Positions 9,297-17,812 of a stretch of 64,000 nt of DNA are shown here, one piece after another. The notes below the pieces were generated by a model. That model had not been told where the DNA came from. It made no database searches and was given only the letters and a program-made list of their open reading frames with translations. The translations under genes and the position numbers were made by a program. Source of the stretch: Affinundibacterium amnicola (GTDB taxonomy: Bacteria; Pseudomonadota; Gammaproteobacteria; Burkholderiales; Burkholderiaceae_D); assembly GCF_014284275.1 (NCBI RefSeq), contig NZ_JACOFU010000007.1, positions 124,001 to 188,000 of the forward strand. Direction: 5' to 3'. Position 1 is the first letter of the stretch. Every line of letters begins with the position of its first letter.

Positions 9297-10403
9297 TTAT
9301 TCAAGCGCACCAAGAATATGCTCAGCAATTAACTTATCCGTAATCTGATGCGGACTACGCACGCCATAATTGGTCGTCGTCACCAACGCCACGATATCTA
9401 GACCAGGAAAAACCACCACCTTGTTACCACCCGTTCCCGCCATTTGATAGGATTGATGTGTCACACCTTTTGCACTATATGGATACAACCACAGCAGATA
9501 GCCATACTTGCGTTGTTCATCAACCTCCGCCTGTGGAGAGACGGATGCCTTTACCCATGCGGCTGGCAATATCTGCTTTCCATGCCATGTGCCACCATTG
9601 GCAAGTAGCTGTCCAAGTTTCAAAAGATCACGACTACGCAAGCCTAAACCGCCACCACCTTGCGCCAAACCCAAAGGGGAAAATTGCCATTCCGTCTTGG
9701 TGATACCCAAAGGCGCAAACAGAGCTTTTTGTGCAAAATCCTGCAACGGCATTTTGCTCGCACTTTGCACCACAGCACCTAAAGTCGTGGAGCCAGCCGT
9801 GCAATAACTAAACGAGCGTCCATAAGGCGATGCAGATGGTTTGGGAATCCATGCTGGAAAACCTTTAATCGGCAGATCAAGATAAAACTTCACCCAATCT
9901 TCAATCAGATACATGCGCTCTTCATTGCCGCGAGAGAACTGGTTTTGATCATCGCACTCCAGCATCGAGCTCATCGTCAATAAATCTTCAACGGTGATTT
10001 TGGCCTTGCGTGGATCAGGATTTTCTATTGCAGTCTTCCGTTTAACATGACTCAAGATAGGCGTCGTGAGTGCCATATGACCACGATCAATCGCCGCGCC
10101 CGCTAACATGCCGGTGACCGTCTTCGTCGCAGATCGGGTATTACGCAATCCCTCTACCCCATCAGCATCATAATAAGATTCAAAAACAAGCTGGCCACGT
10201 CGGGCGATCAATACGCTGGTGACCTGCTGGAACGTTCCCTTTTTGATCGCTTCATCCATCGCAGCCAATTTTGCCGCATCTAATTTTTGCGAAGCGGGTG
10301 ATTCTTTTACCCAATCGTTTTTATCATTTTGGGGATGGGCGATTGCATGGTTTTCAAGCAGGGCTGCACTTAAAAGAAATCCTAGGGCATATTTACGATT
10401 CAT
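9297..10403 (-). CDS. Secreted serine hydrolase of the beta-lactamase class C / esterase family
   Basis: A signal peptide (about residues 1-22) precedes a penicillin-binding-protein-like fold. The catalytic SxxK is SATK at 91-94. The second motif is YCT near Tyr200 (Y-x-N in true beta-lactamases; the Asn is replaced), and a late GTGGN stands where KTG would be. This pattern fits the esterase/6-aminohexanoate-hydrolase branch more than true beta-lactamases. The substrate is unknown. It is monocistronic and faces the ECF operon. Confidence 0.85.
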   Translation of the reverse strand: MNRKYALGFLLSAALLENHAIAHPQNDKNDWVKESPASQKLDAAKLAAMDEAIKKGTFQQVTSVLIARRGQLVFESYYDADGVEGLRNTRSATKTVTGMLAGAAIDRGHMALTTPILSHVKRKTAIENPDPRKAKITVEDLLTMSSMLECDDQNQFSRGNEERMYLIEDWVKFYLDLPIKGFPAWIPKPSASPYGRSFSYCTAGSTTLGAVVQSASKMPLQDFAQKALFAPLGITKTEWQFSPLGLAQGGGGLGLRSRDLLKLGQLLANGGTWHGKQILPAAWVKASVSPQAEVDEQRKYGYLLWLYPYSAKGVTHQSYQMAGTGGNKVVVFPGLDIVALVTTTNYGVRSPHQITDKLIAEHILGALE

Positions 10404-10497
10404 ATCAAAACTCCATTCGCTAAGTCATTAAATCATTAAGTCAAACATTAAGTCATTCAGTCGTTCAATTACGTGAGCCAAATCTTGAACGATGATT

Positions 10498-11343
10498 TCA
10501 ATTGAGTCTTGGATATTTGAAACCTGCTTTCAAACCACTCAGTTTCGTAAAACCAGTCGGCGTTAAACCCCACTGCTGTAAGAACGCCCGATTCAAATGA
10601 CTTTGATCACAGAACCCACAACTCAGCGCGATGTCCGTCAATGTTTGATCACTCGTCATCATCAATTGCGTGGCACGCTCAACACGACGCCGCCGCAAAT
10701 CATCACCAGGAGTGCAACCCAAATGACGAAGATATTGGCGTGCCAGATAAACGCGGTGTACGCCGATCGCATCCGCGATATCGGCAATACCCAAATCTTC
10801 ATCCGACAAATCCGCAATCATTTCCTGCGCGCGTTGCAACCATGGCGGAGGATTTGGTGACAAAGGAACTTGCAGATTCAAACTGCTTAAGATGTTCAAC
10901 GTTAACACCTCCAAATCGAGCTTAACTGCATCACGCGTAGCTGCCGCTTTTAGCAATCCAAACGCCTGTTGAATCACCAACGGATCGTGATTGCGGAGGG
11001 CAAAATCAGGCAGCTTGATTTGCTCGTACAGATCACGCGAATCTTCTGCATCAAAACTAATCGCAAAGAACCAACCACCCTCGCCCGCGAAACGATCGCG
11101 ATGCACCACATCCGGCGGGTTATACACCAGCACAGGTCCTTCACGCTGCGCTCCCGCCGCCGAAGTCACATAACGACCACGCGTCGCCAACACCATATGC
11201 GCGCCAGCATGGCTGTGCTCTTTCACCTCATGCTCAGGCACCGTGGCACGCAAATGACTCAAACCGATACGCGGAAAACGTCGGTCAAATGCATTCGTGC
11301 CGTAATACTGCCCAGAAGGGAATTTCTCTACTTTATCTTTCAT
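10498..11343 (-). CDS. AraC family transcriptional regulator with cupin-like sensor domain
   Basis: The N-terminal half is a cupin-like ligand domain (HSHAGAHMVLATRGRYVT). The C-terminal half is the AraC double helix-turn-helix (IADIADAIGVHRVYLARQYLRHLG, then LTDIALSCGFCDQSHLNRAF). ATG at 11343 is chosen because GAGG lies upstream at a suitable distance; an in-frame GTG at 11388 would add 15 residues. It lies just upstream of the serine hydrolase gene on the same strand and may control it. Confidence 0.88.
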   Translation of the reverse strand: MKDKVEKFPSGQYYGTNAFDRRFPRIGLSHLRATVPEHEVKEHSHAGAHMVLATRGRYVTSAAGAQREGPVLVYNPPDVVHRDRFAGEGGWFFAISFDAEDSRDLYEQIKLPDFALRNHDPLVIQQAFGLLKAAATRDAVKLDLEVLTLNILSSLNLQVPLSPNPPPWLQRAQEMIADLSDEDLGIADIADAIGVHRVYLARQYLRHLGCTPGDDLRRRRVERATQLMMTSDQTLTDIALSCGFCDQSHLNRAFLQQWGLTPTGFTKLSGLKAGFKYPRLN

Positions 11344-11501
11344 GCGCAATGCCTCAATGATCTTGGAAATACATCCATTCCAAAACACGATAGTAAAGAC
11401 AAGCGAGTACGCTTTCCATCGGCATCAGATCAAACGGCAAATCAGAAGCTTAGGTTGCGTAATTGGGGGAGTGAAACAGAGTTTGGAGAATATGTAGCAT
11501 T

Positions 11502-11526
11502 TGTAGGGCGAGTGCAACCCGCGCCG
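11502..11526. repeat. GTAGGGCG-type intergenic repeat fragment
   Basis: The segment starting GTAGGGCGAGTGCAACC closely matches 25368-25390 and, inverted, the tandem units after 25420. It is a half copy of an element that occurs elsewhere as an inverted pair. Confidence 0.6.
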
Positions 11527-11575
11527 CACACCTAGCGGTCATAAATACAGTGCGTTTTGACGGTACGGTTTGCGT

Positions 11576-12793
11576 CTAATCAAGGCTCACCTCTGCCTCT
11601 GGCCACAAACGAGGAAACAAGTACTTAAATTGCGCCATCGGCAGAGCAAGCTCAACTGGCCCTTTAGGTGACTTTGACATCACAATTCCCAATTTAAACA
11701 GGTCGACCAAAACACGATCCGCTGTGCGACTAGATAAACCCATCATGCCCTTAAATTTGGTGCGCTCCAATGATGGGATCATAGCTAAGTAAGCCAATGG
11801 TGCAGCAGCTTCTACCTTCAAAGCTTTGGTTGCGTCTCTGGTTGATTCCGCCGCCAACATCTGCGCTAATCGGGCTTCAAAATTGCCGATTTCAAGCATG
11901 TCACTCATAAACGCAATCTGATCAAGACACACCGTCATAAAAAATTCGATAAACGCGATCAAACCTTTTTCAGTCAACACCCCACGACCGTCATAATCCC
12001 CTTGCCGATCACGATCTGCCTTAATCAAGTGCTCATAATATTTATCTTGTGCCCGCGCCAATCCGCGCATAGGCGACCACAAGCCTTGCGTCAATCCCAA
12101 AGCATGCAAGCCCATATGTGTATGCAAACGCGCTGTGCGCCCGTTGCCGTCTAAAAATGGATGTATCCAGGTCAAGCGATGATGTGCCGCTATCAGCGCA
12201 ATCAAAGCATTTTCTCCCGCGGCAGATCGCTCATACGCCTGACACCACGCCTCCATAAACAATGGAACAGTCGCGGGATCTGGCGGGATATGCTGCCCAA
12301 CTTTGACACCCGCCTCACGCCATTCGCCAGGATGAACTATCTGTTGGATACCCTCATCGCTTATTTGCGTCAAATCATCCAATGTCAATTGCGCATGCAA
12401 ATGTGCATGAATCGCTTGCACGATCTCAGGCTTAAAAAAAGTAGCTGCATCAAAAATAGGATAATGCAATTCACCTGAGCGCTCAGTCTCAATATGGGCA
12501 ATCGCCACCCGCTGCTTACGCGCCTCATCTGGCTGCATAGAAAAATCCCGGTTCATCGCCTGCGCAATCAATAAGGGCGTCGTATGCTGACTTTCTATCT
12601 TATTCGTATAAAACGAATTCATCGGTCGCAAAGTCTCTCGCAATAAGCTGCGCAACTGCGGCAGCCCTTGCGCTGGCAAATCTTTAGCACGGCTAATTAA
12701 TTGTGCCGCTAATGGACGCAAGGCATCTACCTTCGCGCCACTGGGCAACAAAGGATGCATTTGATGCGGACTGTGATAGTGATATTTAGACAT
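11576..12793 (-). CDS. Fic family protein (probable AMP transferase)
   Basis: The Fic active-site motif HPFLDGNGRTAR is complete at residues 211-222, with catalytic His211. Fic proteins usually transfer AMP from ATP to a target hydroxyl. Near the N-terminus, TNKIES (63-68) resembles the (S/T)xxxE(G/N) inhibitory motif, making Glu67 a candidate autoinhibitory residue. The C-terminal part holds a winged-helix segment (GLSSRTADRVLVDLFKLGIV), typical of DNA-binding Fic proteins. ATG at 12793 has GGGAAG upstream; an in-frame TTG at 12808 is less likely. No separate antitoxin gene is adjacent. Confidence 0.92.
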   Translation of the reverse strand: MSKYHYHSPHQMHPLLPSGAKVDALRPLAAQLISRAKDLPAQGLPQLRSLLRETLRPMNSFYTNKIESQHTTPLLIAQAMNRDFSMQPDEARKQRVAIAHIETERSGELHYPIFDAATFFKPEIVQAIHAHLHAQLTLDDLTQISDEGIQQIVHPGEWREAGVKVGQHIPPDPATVPLFMEAWCQAYERSAAGENALIALIAAHHRLTWIHPFLDGNGRTARLHTHMGLHALGLTQGLWSPMRGLARAQDKYYEHLIKADRDRQGDYDGRGVLTEKGLIAFIEFFMTVCLDQIAFMSDMLEIGNFEARLAQMLAAESTRDATKALKVEAAAPLAYLAMIPSLERTKFKGMMGLSSRTADRVLVDLFKLGIVMSKSPKGPVELALPMAQFKYLFPRLWPEAEVSLD

Positions 12794-13291
12794 ATACTTC
12801 CCATGCAAATGGTGAATACATTGACGACTAATTTGACGACTAATTTGGCGACTACGTTGGCGAATATTAATACAAATTGAAAATTAATGAAATTCTTTTA
12901 AAACCAATGACTTACAAAATCGTAGTCGAATCTATTGGCGAATATTATTCATAATAAAAATAAAGAGAAAACAAATAGAGATATTGAGTCATCAAGACCA
13001 CGTTAATCGTTATACCGGATTAAGCATTAACTCAATTTTTATTGCTTGGAATTTGTACTTTTAGCTCCTTTCTCTTCAAGGGGAAGATTGGGATGTGGAC
13101 AAGGATGGATTATGGTCGAAACCTTAGAAATTTCGACGTAAAAAATGAGACTCATTCCCACCCTAGCCCTCCCCTTGAAGGGGGAGGGAATTTAATGCTT
13201 GCACAATTTTCATTTTAAGTTAGCGCCGTTAGTCATGCGAAACGGCAAATTCATCCTCAATCGAAAAAACAATAAAAACTTCAACTCCCCC
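12794..13291. promoter_or_regulatory. Fic gene upstream region with 12-bp tandem repeats
   Basis: No gene is seen. Four head-to-tail 12-base units lie at 12821-12868: TTGACGACTAAT twice, then TTGGCGACTACG and TTGGCGAATATT. TTGGCGAATATT returns at 12935-12946, and CGTAGTCG at 12921-12928 is the reverse of the unit core CGACTACG. The arrangement resembles an operator array next to a gene whose product has a winged helix. The rest of the interval holds a palindrome (next entry) and unremarkable A+T-rich sequence. Confidence 0.5.
13153..13191. repeat. Intergenic palindrome, CCCTCCCC-TTGA type
   Basis: The palindrome at 13168-13189 (CCCTCCCC, TTGA, then A and its G-rich complement) lies in the context CATTCCCACCCTAG. 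It is related to the CTTCCCCTTGAAGGGGAAGG part of the 148-bp tandem units at 25.4-25.8 kb. A degenerate half copy occurs near 13063-13090. Confidence 0.6.
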
Positions 13292-13322
13292 TTGACCCTG
13301 ACACTACGTCAGGCTTTATAGT
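13292..13322 (+). promoter_or_regulatory. MerR-type promoter with 19-bp spacer and operator dyad
   Basis: The -35 box TTGACC (13292-13297) and -10 box TATAGT (13317-13322) are separated by exactly 19 bases. The spacer is centred on the dyad CCTGAC-actac-GTCAGG (13297-13313). Overlong spacers with an internal dyad are the hallmark of MerR-activated promoters. The site is 52 bases before the MerR gene start, so the gene is probably autoregulated. Confidence 0.85.
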
Positions 13323-13373
13323 GTGCTGCATATCCTATTCATGTTCGACCTGAAGCAGTCAAAGAGGCGCCCT

Positions 13374-14480
13374 ATGTTGTTAAAAATTGGCGAATTAGCC
13401 CAACGCACTGGCATTACCGTACGCACCTTGCATCACTATGACAAGCTGGGATTGCTTACTCCCTCGGTGCGATCTGAGGCCGGTTATCGCTTATACAACC
13501 GCCATGACATCGCCCGCTTACATAGGGTTCAAGCGCTGCGCCGTTTGGATTTATCCTTGCAAGAAATTGCTGAATTAATCCAAGGTGATACTGCGGATCT
13601 GCGTGGTGTTATTAGCCAACAAATTCTTAGTCTGGAAGAGCAGATCAAACAAAGCCAAGAGCTGCGCGAACGCTTGCTGGAATTAGACGAGCAACTACAA
13701 CAACATGACCAGCCGAATATGGATTACTGGTTATCCACCTTAGAAATGATGAGCCTGCGGTCTAAATATTTCAGCCCCGAAGACATCGCCCTGTGGCGTC
13801 AGCATAAGGATGTCAGTAGCGGAAAAATGGACATGGCAATGCAACCCATCGTGGCGCAAATCCGCGAATTCATGGACGCAAAAATCCCGCCAAGCGCACC
13901 GCAAGTTTTAGTGCAAGTACAAAAATGGTTAGAGACCGTGCATCAATCGGTGCCCAATCCGCGCCTCTTAAAAAAATTCGCAGACATGCATAGAGACGAG
14001 CCGTCCATACAGGCGATGAGCGGCGTCGATAACGCCATGATGGATTACATCAATGTGGCAGCGATAGAGATCCGTTACCAAATCTATCGACGCTATTTGA
14101 GTGAAGAGGAATGCCAATATTTTCGTCCCTCATTTATGCGCAATATGGACAACTGGACGGAGCTATTTATCGACCTCAAAAAATTCATTGATGCCGGAGT
14201 TGAAGTCACCGATCCAATTGCCTTAAAGCGCATTCAAGATTGGCGCGCTATGTTTCTAGATGCATGGGGTAACCGTGTTGAAACGGTACAAAAGATCCGG
14301 CAAATCCATGAAAAAGAACCGCGATTAACTATAGGCGGTGGCTTATCGCAAGAAGTGCTCGACTACGCAGGCAAAGGCATACGTTATATCGAATCGCAGA
14401 GTTCGACAGCATCAACTTCACCCAAAACGGCTGAAACGATTCCAAAAAAATCGCTGAAGAAAAAAACACTACCGCAATAA
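13374..14480 (+). CDS. MerR family transcriptional regulator with large C-terminal domain
   Basis: The N-terminal winged helix is classical MerR (IGELAQRTGITVRTLHHYDKLGLL), followed by a dimerisation coiled coil to about residue 110. The remaining 255 or so residues are helical and resemble the TipAS-like effector-binding regions of multidrug-responsive MerR proteins. ATG at 13374 has GAGG seven bases upstream; the upstream in-frame ATGs lie at the promoter. The MFS exporter gene begins 75 bases downstream, so the regulator probably senses a compound that the exporter removes. Effector identity is unknown. Confidence 0.9.
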   Translation: MLLKIGELAQRTGITVRTLHHYDKLGLLTPSVRSEAGYRLYNRHDIARLHRVQALRRLDLSLQEIAELIQGDTADLRGVISQQILSLEEQIKQSQELRERLLELDEQLQQHDQPNMDYWLSTLEMMSLRSKYFSPEDIALWRQHKDVSSGKMDMAMQPIVAQIREFMDAKIPPSAPQVLVQVQKWLETVHQSVPNPRLLKKFADMHRDEPSIQAMSGVDNAMMDYINVAAIEIRYQIYRRYLSEEECQYFRPSFMRNMDNWTELFIDLKKFIDAGVEVTDPIALKRIQDWRAMFLDAWGNRVETVQKIRQIHEKEPRLTIGGGLSQEVLDYAGKGIRYIESQSSTASTSPKTAETIPKKSLKKKTLPQ

Positions 14481-14555
14481 GCATCTAAGCAAATACCACA
14501 ACACATTTTCCAGCCAAGTCCGGCGGACAAGGCTATTCCTTTATCTGGAGTTTTT

Positions 14556-15893
14556 ATGAACAACAACTCAAAGCCAGCACGCGGCTTTATGCGTGACCGC
14601 AATTTTCTATGGATGCTGACGGGCGGTATCACCTCTATGCTAGGCGATCAATTCACGCTGATTGCCCTGCCCTGGCTGGTGCTGCAAATGAGTCAAGATA
14701 CATTCACCTTGGGCATCGTACTGGCATTACTCGGCATCCCGCGCGCACTCTTTATGTTGATTGGTGGTGCGGTCGTGGATCGCTACGATCCCAAATCGGT
14801 GATGATGGTGACCAAGTACATCAATACCGCGTTACTGGCGATTCTGGTTGTGCTATTAATGACTTCCAGCCTGAGCTTGTGGATGATCTACCTAATCGCC
14901 TTGCTCTTGGGATTATCAACCGCGTTTAGTATTCCTGCGGGAACCTCGATGTTACCGCGCGTAGTCACCGCGGAACACTTGCAGGCGGCCAATGGCATGA
15001 TGCTGGGCTTACGCCAGATCACTTTCTTTTTAGGACCTTTGATGGCAGGTGGTTTAATCGCGCTATTAGGCGATCATGCGACGGCATCTCAAGCAGGTCA
15101 GGCTGGGTTAGCGACGAATTTAAATGCTGCGAACATGATGGATATCGCCGACAAAAAAGGTTTGGCGATGGCATTTTTTGTCGATTGTTTTAGCTATGGA
15201 TTTTCTGCATGGACTTTATCGCATGTGAACATGCTCGCCATCAAGACCGATCAACAAGCATCCAAGCAATCCTTAATCAGCGCGACCATGAGCGGACTGC
15301 GTCATTGCTGGAACGACACCATGATGCGCACCTGCTTTTTGTATTGGTCCGCCATCGCATTTCTCATCATGGGGCCTATGCAAATCGCCATGCCTTTATT
15401 GGCACAACAACTAGGGAATAACGCTGGTGTACTGGGCCTATTAGCCGGGGCACATGGAGCAGGAACGCTGCTAGGTATGGCGATGTCGTCTGTCTTTCCC
15501 AAGCTAAGACTAGGCAGTTTGGGCAGCACGATCTTACTCATAGATACTTTAGTCGCGCTGCTATTTATGCCTATGGGATTGATCCACGTCCCATGGCAAG
15601 GCGCTGCAATTTTATTAGCCATAGGCGCACTCGGCGGCTACCTACACGTGGCAGTCTTCACCTGGATACAACGCCAAGTACCACCCGCCATGCTGGGACG
15701 TGCGATGAGTATTTTCATGTTCATTTTTATGGGCATCAGCCCCGTCTCGGCGGCACTGACAGGCTGGCTAATGCACAGCATCAGCCTCACCCAATTATTC
15801 GCAGGTAGCGGCGCATTGCTGATCGTGATTGTGGTTATCGCGTTGCTGATGTCGCCGATACGACAGATGCGTGATGCTGGTAAGGTGATTTAA
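14556..15893 (+). CDS. MFS transporter (probable drug/siderophore exporter type)
   Basis: The 445-aa protein has about twelve hydrophobic helices and a loop DRYDPKSVMM after helix 2, matching the MFS signature loop. Overall it resembles the macrolide/enterobactin exporter subgroup (MFS_3). It is inner-membrane located and should use the proton gradient. A GGAG site lies six bases upstream of the ATG. Position right after the MerR gene suggests one transcription unit or joint control. Confidence 0.88.
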   Translation: MNNNSKPARGFMRDRNFLWMLTGGITSMLGDQFTLIALPWLVLQMSQDTFTLGIVLALLGIPRALFMLIGGAVVDRYDPKSVMMVTKYINTALLAILVVLLMTSSLSLWMIYLIALLLGLSTAFSIPAGTSMLPRVVTAEHLQAANGMMLGLRQITFFLGPLMAGGLIALLGDHATASQAGQAGLATNLNAANMMDIADKKGLAMAFFVDCFSYGFSAWTLSHVNMLAIKTDQQASKQSLISATMSGLRHCWNDTMMRTCFLYWSAIAFLIMGPMQIAMPLLAQQLGNNAGVLGLLAGAHGAGTLLGMAMSSVFPKLRLGSLGSTILLIDTLVALLFMPMGLIHVPWQGAAILLAIGALGGYLHVAVFTWIQRQVPPAMLGRAMSIFMFIFMGISPVSAALTGWLMHSISLTQLFAGSGALLIVIVVIALLMSPIRQMRDAGKVI

Positions 15894-15984
15894 ATTTCAA
15901 ATAAAAGTGTCTTTTTATATACTTAAATAATTTAAAATGATGGTTCATCCCTTGCAAGATAAAGGAAAACTACGAATGTTTATT

Positions 15985-16004
15985 GTGTATAAAATGGGAT
16001 ACAC
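15985..16004. promoter_or_regulatory. Inverted repeat, probable toxin-antitoxin operator
   Basis: GTGTAT (15985-15990) and its complement ATACAC (15999-16004) flank eight bases, just before the toxin start at 16010. Such operators are bound by the antitoxin or the complex in RelE/HigBA-type modules. Confidence 0.5.
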
Positions 16005-16009
16005 TTAAA

Positions 16010-16306
16010 ATGTATCAGATCAAAACAACGCATCGCTTTGATTTATGGTTTGAGGCATTAAAAGATCGCAGTGCCAAAGCACGTATACAAATGCGAATTG
16101 ACCGCGCCGAGTCAGGTCACTTTGGCGATTGCGAGCCAGTCGGCAATGGTATCTCAGAAATGCGTATTCACACGGGCGCTGGCTATCGTGTTTATTTCAA
16201 ACGATCTGGTGCGGAGATTATTATTTTATTAGTCGGTGGCGATAAGAGTACACAAGCAAACGATATCAAAACTGCGTTGAATCTAGCGCAAGAACTAAGG
16301 ATCTAA
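16010..16306 (+). CDS. Type II toxin, RelE/HigB-like (Gp49 family addiction module killer)
   Basis: The 98-aa basic protein begins MYQIKTTHRFDLWFEAL and contains the conserved GISEMRIHTGAGYRVYF core and the LLVGGDKSTQ segment of the RelE-related killer family. Relatives cleave mRNA on the ribosome. The antitoxin gene starts one base after the stop, giving the toxin-first order typical of HigBA-like pairs. ATG at 16010 is preferred over a TTG at 15983 because the operator dyad lies between them. Confidence 0.9.
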   Translation: MYQIKTTHRFDLWFEALKDRSAKARIQMRIDRAESGHFGDCEPVGNGISEMRIHTGAGYRVYFKRSGAEIIILLVGGDKSTQANDIKTALNLAQELRI

Positions 16307-16307
16307 A

Positions 16308-16607
16308 ATGAGCACGTCCGCACTACGCAATTGGGATTCCGCTGAACATCTCAAAACTGAAGAAGATATGTTGCTGTATCTGGATGCATGCTTCGATGAA
16401 GCAGGTGACGACGCAGCCTTCATCGCCAAAGCCTTAGGCAACATCGCAAAGGCACGCGGCATGACAGACCTAGCGCGCGACACAGGACTAGGAAGAGAAA
16501 GCCTCTACAAAGCCCTATCAGGAGAAGGCAACCCCAGCTTCGCAACTGTGCTCAAAGTTATGCACGCACTCGGCTACAAATTACATCCTGAATTAGCAGA
16601 TGCTTGA
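16308..16607 (+). CDS. Type II antitoxin, HigA-like helix-turn-helix protein
   Basis: The 99-aa protein matches the putative addiction-module antidote family. It has an N-terminal segment around EDMLLYLDACFDEAGDD and a helix-turn-helix (MTDLARDTGLGRESLYKALSGEGNPSF). It should neutralise the preceding toxin and repress the operon through the upstream dyad. Spacing of one base to the toxin gene shows co-translation. Confidence 0.92.
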   Translation: MSTSALRNWDSAEHLKTEEDMLLYLDACFDEAGDDAAFIAKALGNIAKARGMTDLARDTGLGRESLYKALSGEGNPSFATVLKVMHALGYKLHPELADA

Positions 16608-16700
16608 GAAATCAGAGTTTAGATCAAATGCAAGCAAACCCTTTCAGCGTCATTAGTTGACGCGAATAGCACACTGCTGTAAGGAGTAAATTTCTTAACT

Positions 16701-16856
16701 CCCTTCTCCCGCAAGCGGGAGAAGGGTCGGGGATGAGGGAGGCTCAGATTTAAATAAAGTCATTGAAACCTAATTGATTATAGATTTATGCCTTTCAAAT
16801 ACTTTGTACATACTGAACCACCCTCACCCTAGCCCTCTCCCGCTTGCGGGAGAGGG
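16701..16856. repeat. Pair of CCCTCTCCCGC-family palindromes
   Basis: One palindrome is at 16701-16726 (CCCTTCTCCCGC, AA, complement). A second is at 16833-16856, in the same flanking context as copy 1 near 9131. The flanks of the two are in opposite orientation, so the pair forms a larger inverted arrangement of about 155 bases between the antitoxin gene and the GNAT pseudogene. Confidence 0.7.
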
Positions 16857-16858
16857 AA

Positions 16859-17470
16859 CTAACACCCCACCGCACCACCCAACACAGACCGCGTCATATC
16901 AAACGCTAAACCATAATAAGGCCGCCCATTAAATTCAAACTCACCAATCACCGTCATCCCCAGCTTCTTTGTATGCGCATCGAAGTGACGACAATGCGGA
17001 ATGCGGATTGAGACGATTAATAAAAATCACGCCAATCGGATAGCGCTAACACATTCCCAAACGCATAGTCTCAAACAAAGGCGGAAACACCCCCAGCCCG
17101 CGATACGCCGCATCGACACACACACAGCACCGTACTGAAAAGAATTCGCTTCCGTAATCACCTGCCCTTCAAAATATAAAGCAGGCAAACGCGCCAACAT
17201 AAACAGAAAAATCGGCCGCTGCGAAAAGTAAGCCCAACTCCCCGCCAAGGCATAGCCGATCACGGTTTCTAATTGATCAACTGCGGAAGTTTCAACCGCA
17301 ACAAACACCTCGCCAAAGAGCAATAACTCTTCAATCTGCGCGACAGTAAATGCAGTGGTGACAAATCCTTTCTTTTGTTCTGCTTCGCTGAGGTTGATTA
17401 ATAGATTGCGGCTTTGCAGAGCAAGGATGCCGGTAACGTCAGAGGATTTGGCTGTACGGCTTTTTTGCAT
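16859..17470 (-). pseudogene. GNAT acetyltransferase pseudogene (decayed copy)
   Basis: The first 100 or so codons (MQKSRTAKSSDVTGILALQ onwards) match the intact GNAT gene at 21118-21711. At about 17110-17130 a two-base expansion in an AC run shifts the frame just before the acetyl-CoA loop. A second length change of about 13 bases lies near 16985-17005. DNA similarity to the intact copy continues to the shared C-terminal GGAV codons near 16870, so the whole gene was once present. Without the RGQG loop in frame it should be inactive. Confidence 0.85.
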
Positions 17471-17812
17471 TTCAAATTATCTAAGTAAGATCAAAATTTA
17501 TGCATCACTTCACGTGAAAAATATTGCCACATTGCATGTACTCAAAGTCCCCCTTCTCAGCTTGCCGTGTAAATTTACATGAAAAAACACGCAAGGGCGG
17601 TGCAAACACGCAAAGAAACGTAGCGATTTAACCCCAAATTCCATGTTCTCGCGTGGCATGAATTATGCATAGATTGACTATCCAAATCGAATTGCATGGA
17701 TCGCACTACGCCCATGCTTTTCTCTTGGGGTAACCAGCAACACCTGTCACGTCCGTAACAAAATTTTCCTCGTCCACTATTTCAAAATAAGTATCCTAGC
17801 TAAGGAGAAGAA
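17471..17812. promoter_or_regulatory. Intergenic region before the PhoD-like gene
   Basis: No gene is seen. A perfect palindrome TGTAAATTTACA lies at 17568-17579. A near copy, TGTAACTTTACA, lies upstream of the intact GNAT gene at 21749-21760, so this piece probably belongs to the duplicated GNAT promoter region. The PhoD-like gene has a strong AAGGAG site at its start. Confidence 0.4.

Noticed and set aside
10969..11535. 188-codon plus-strand frame
   Set aside because: It lies antisense to the AraC gene and runs into an intergenic repeat; the product is Arg/His-rich without domain features, as expected of a shadow frame.
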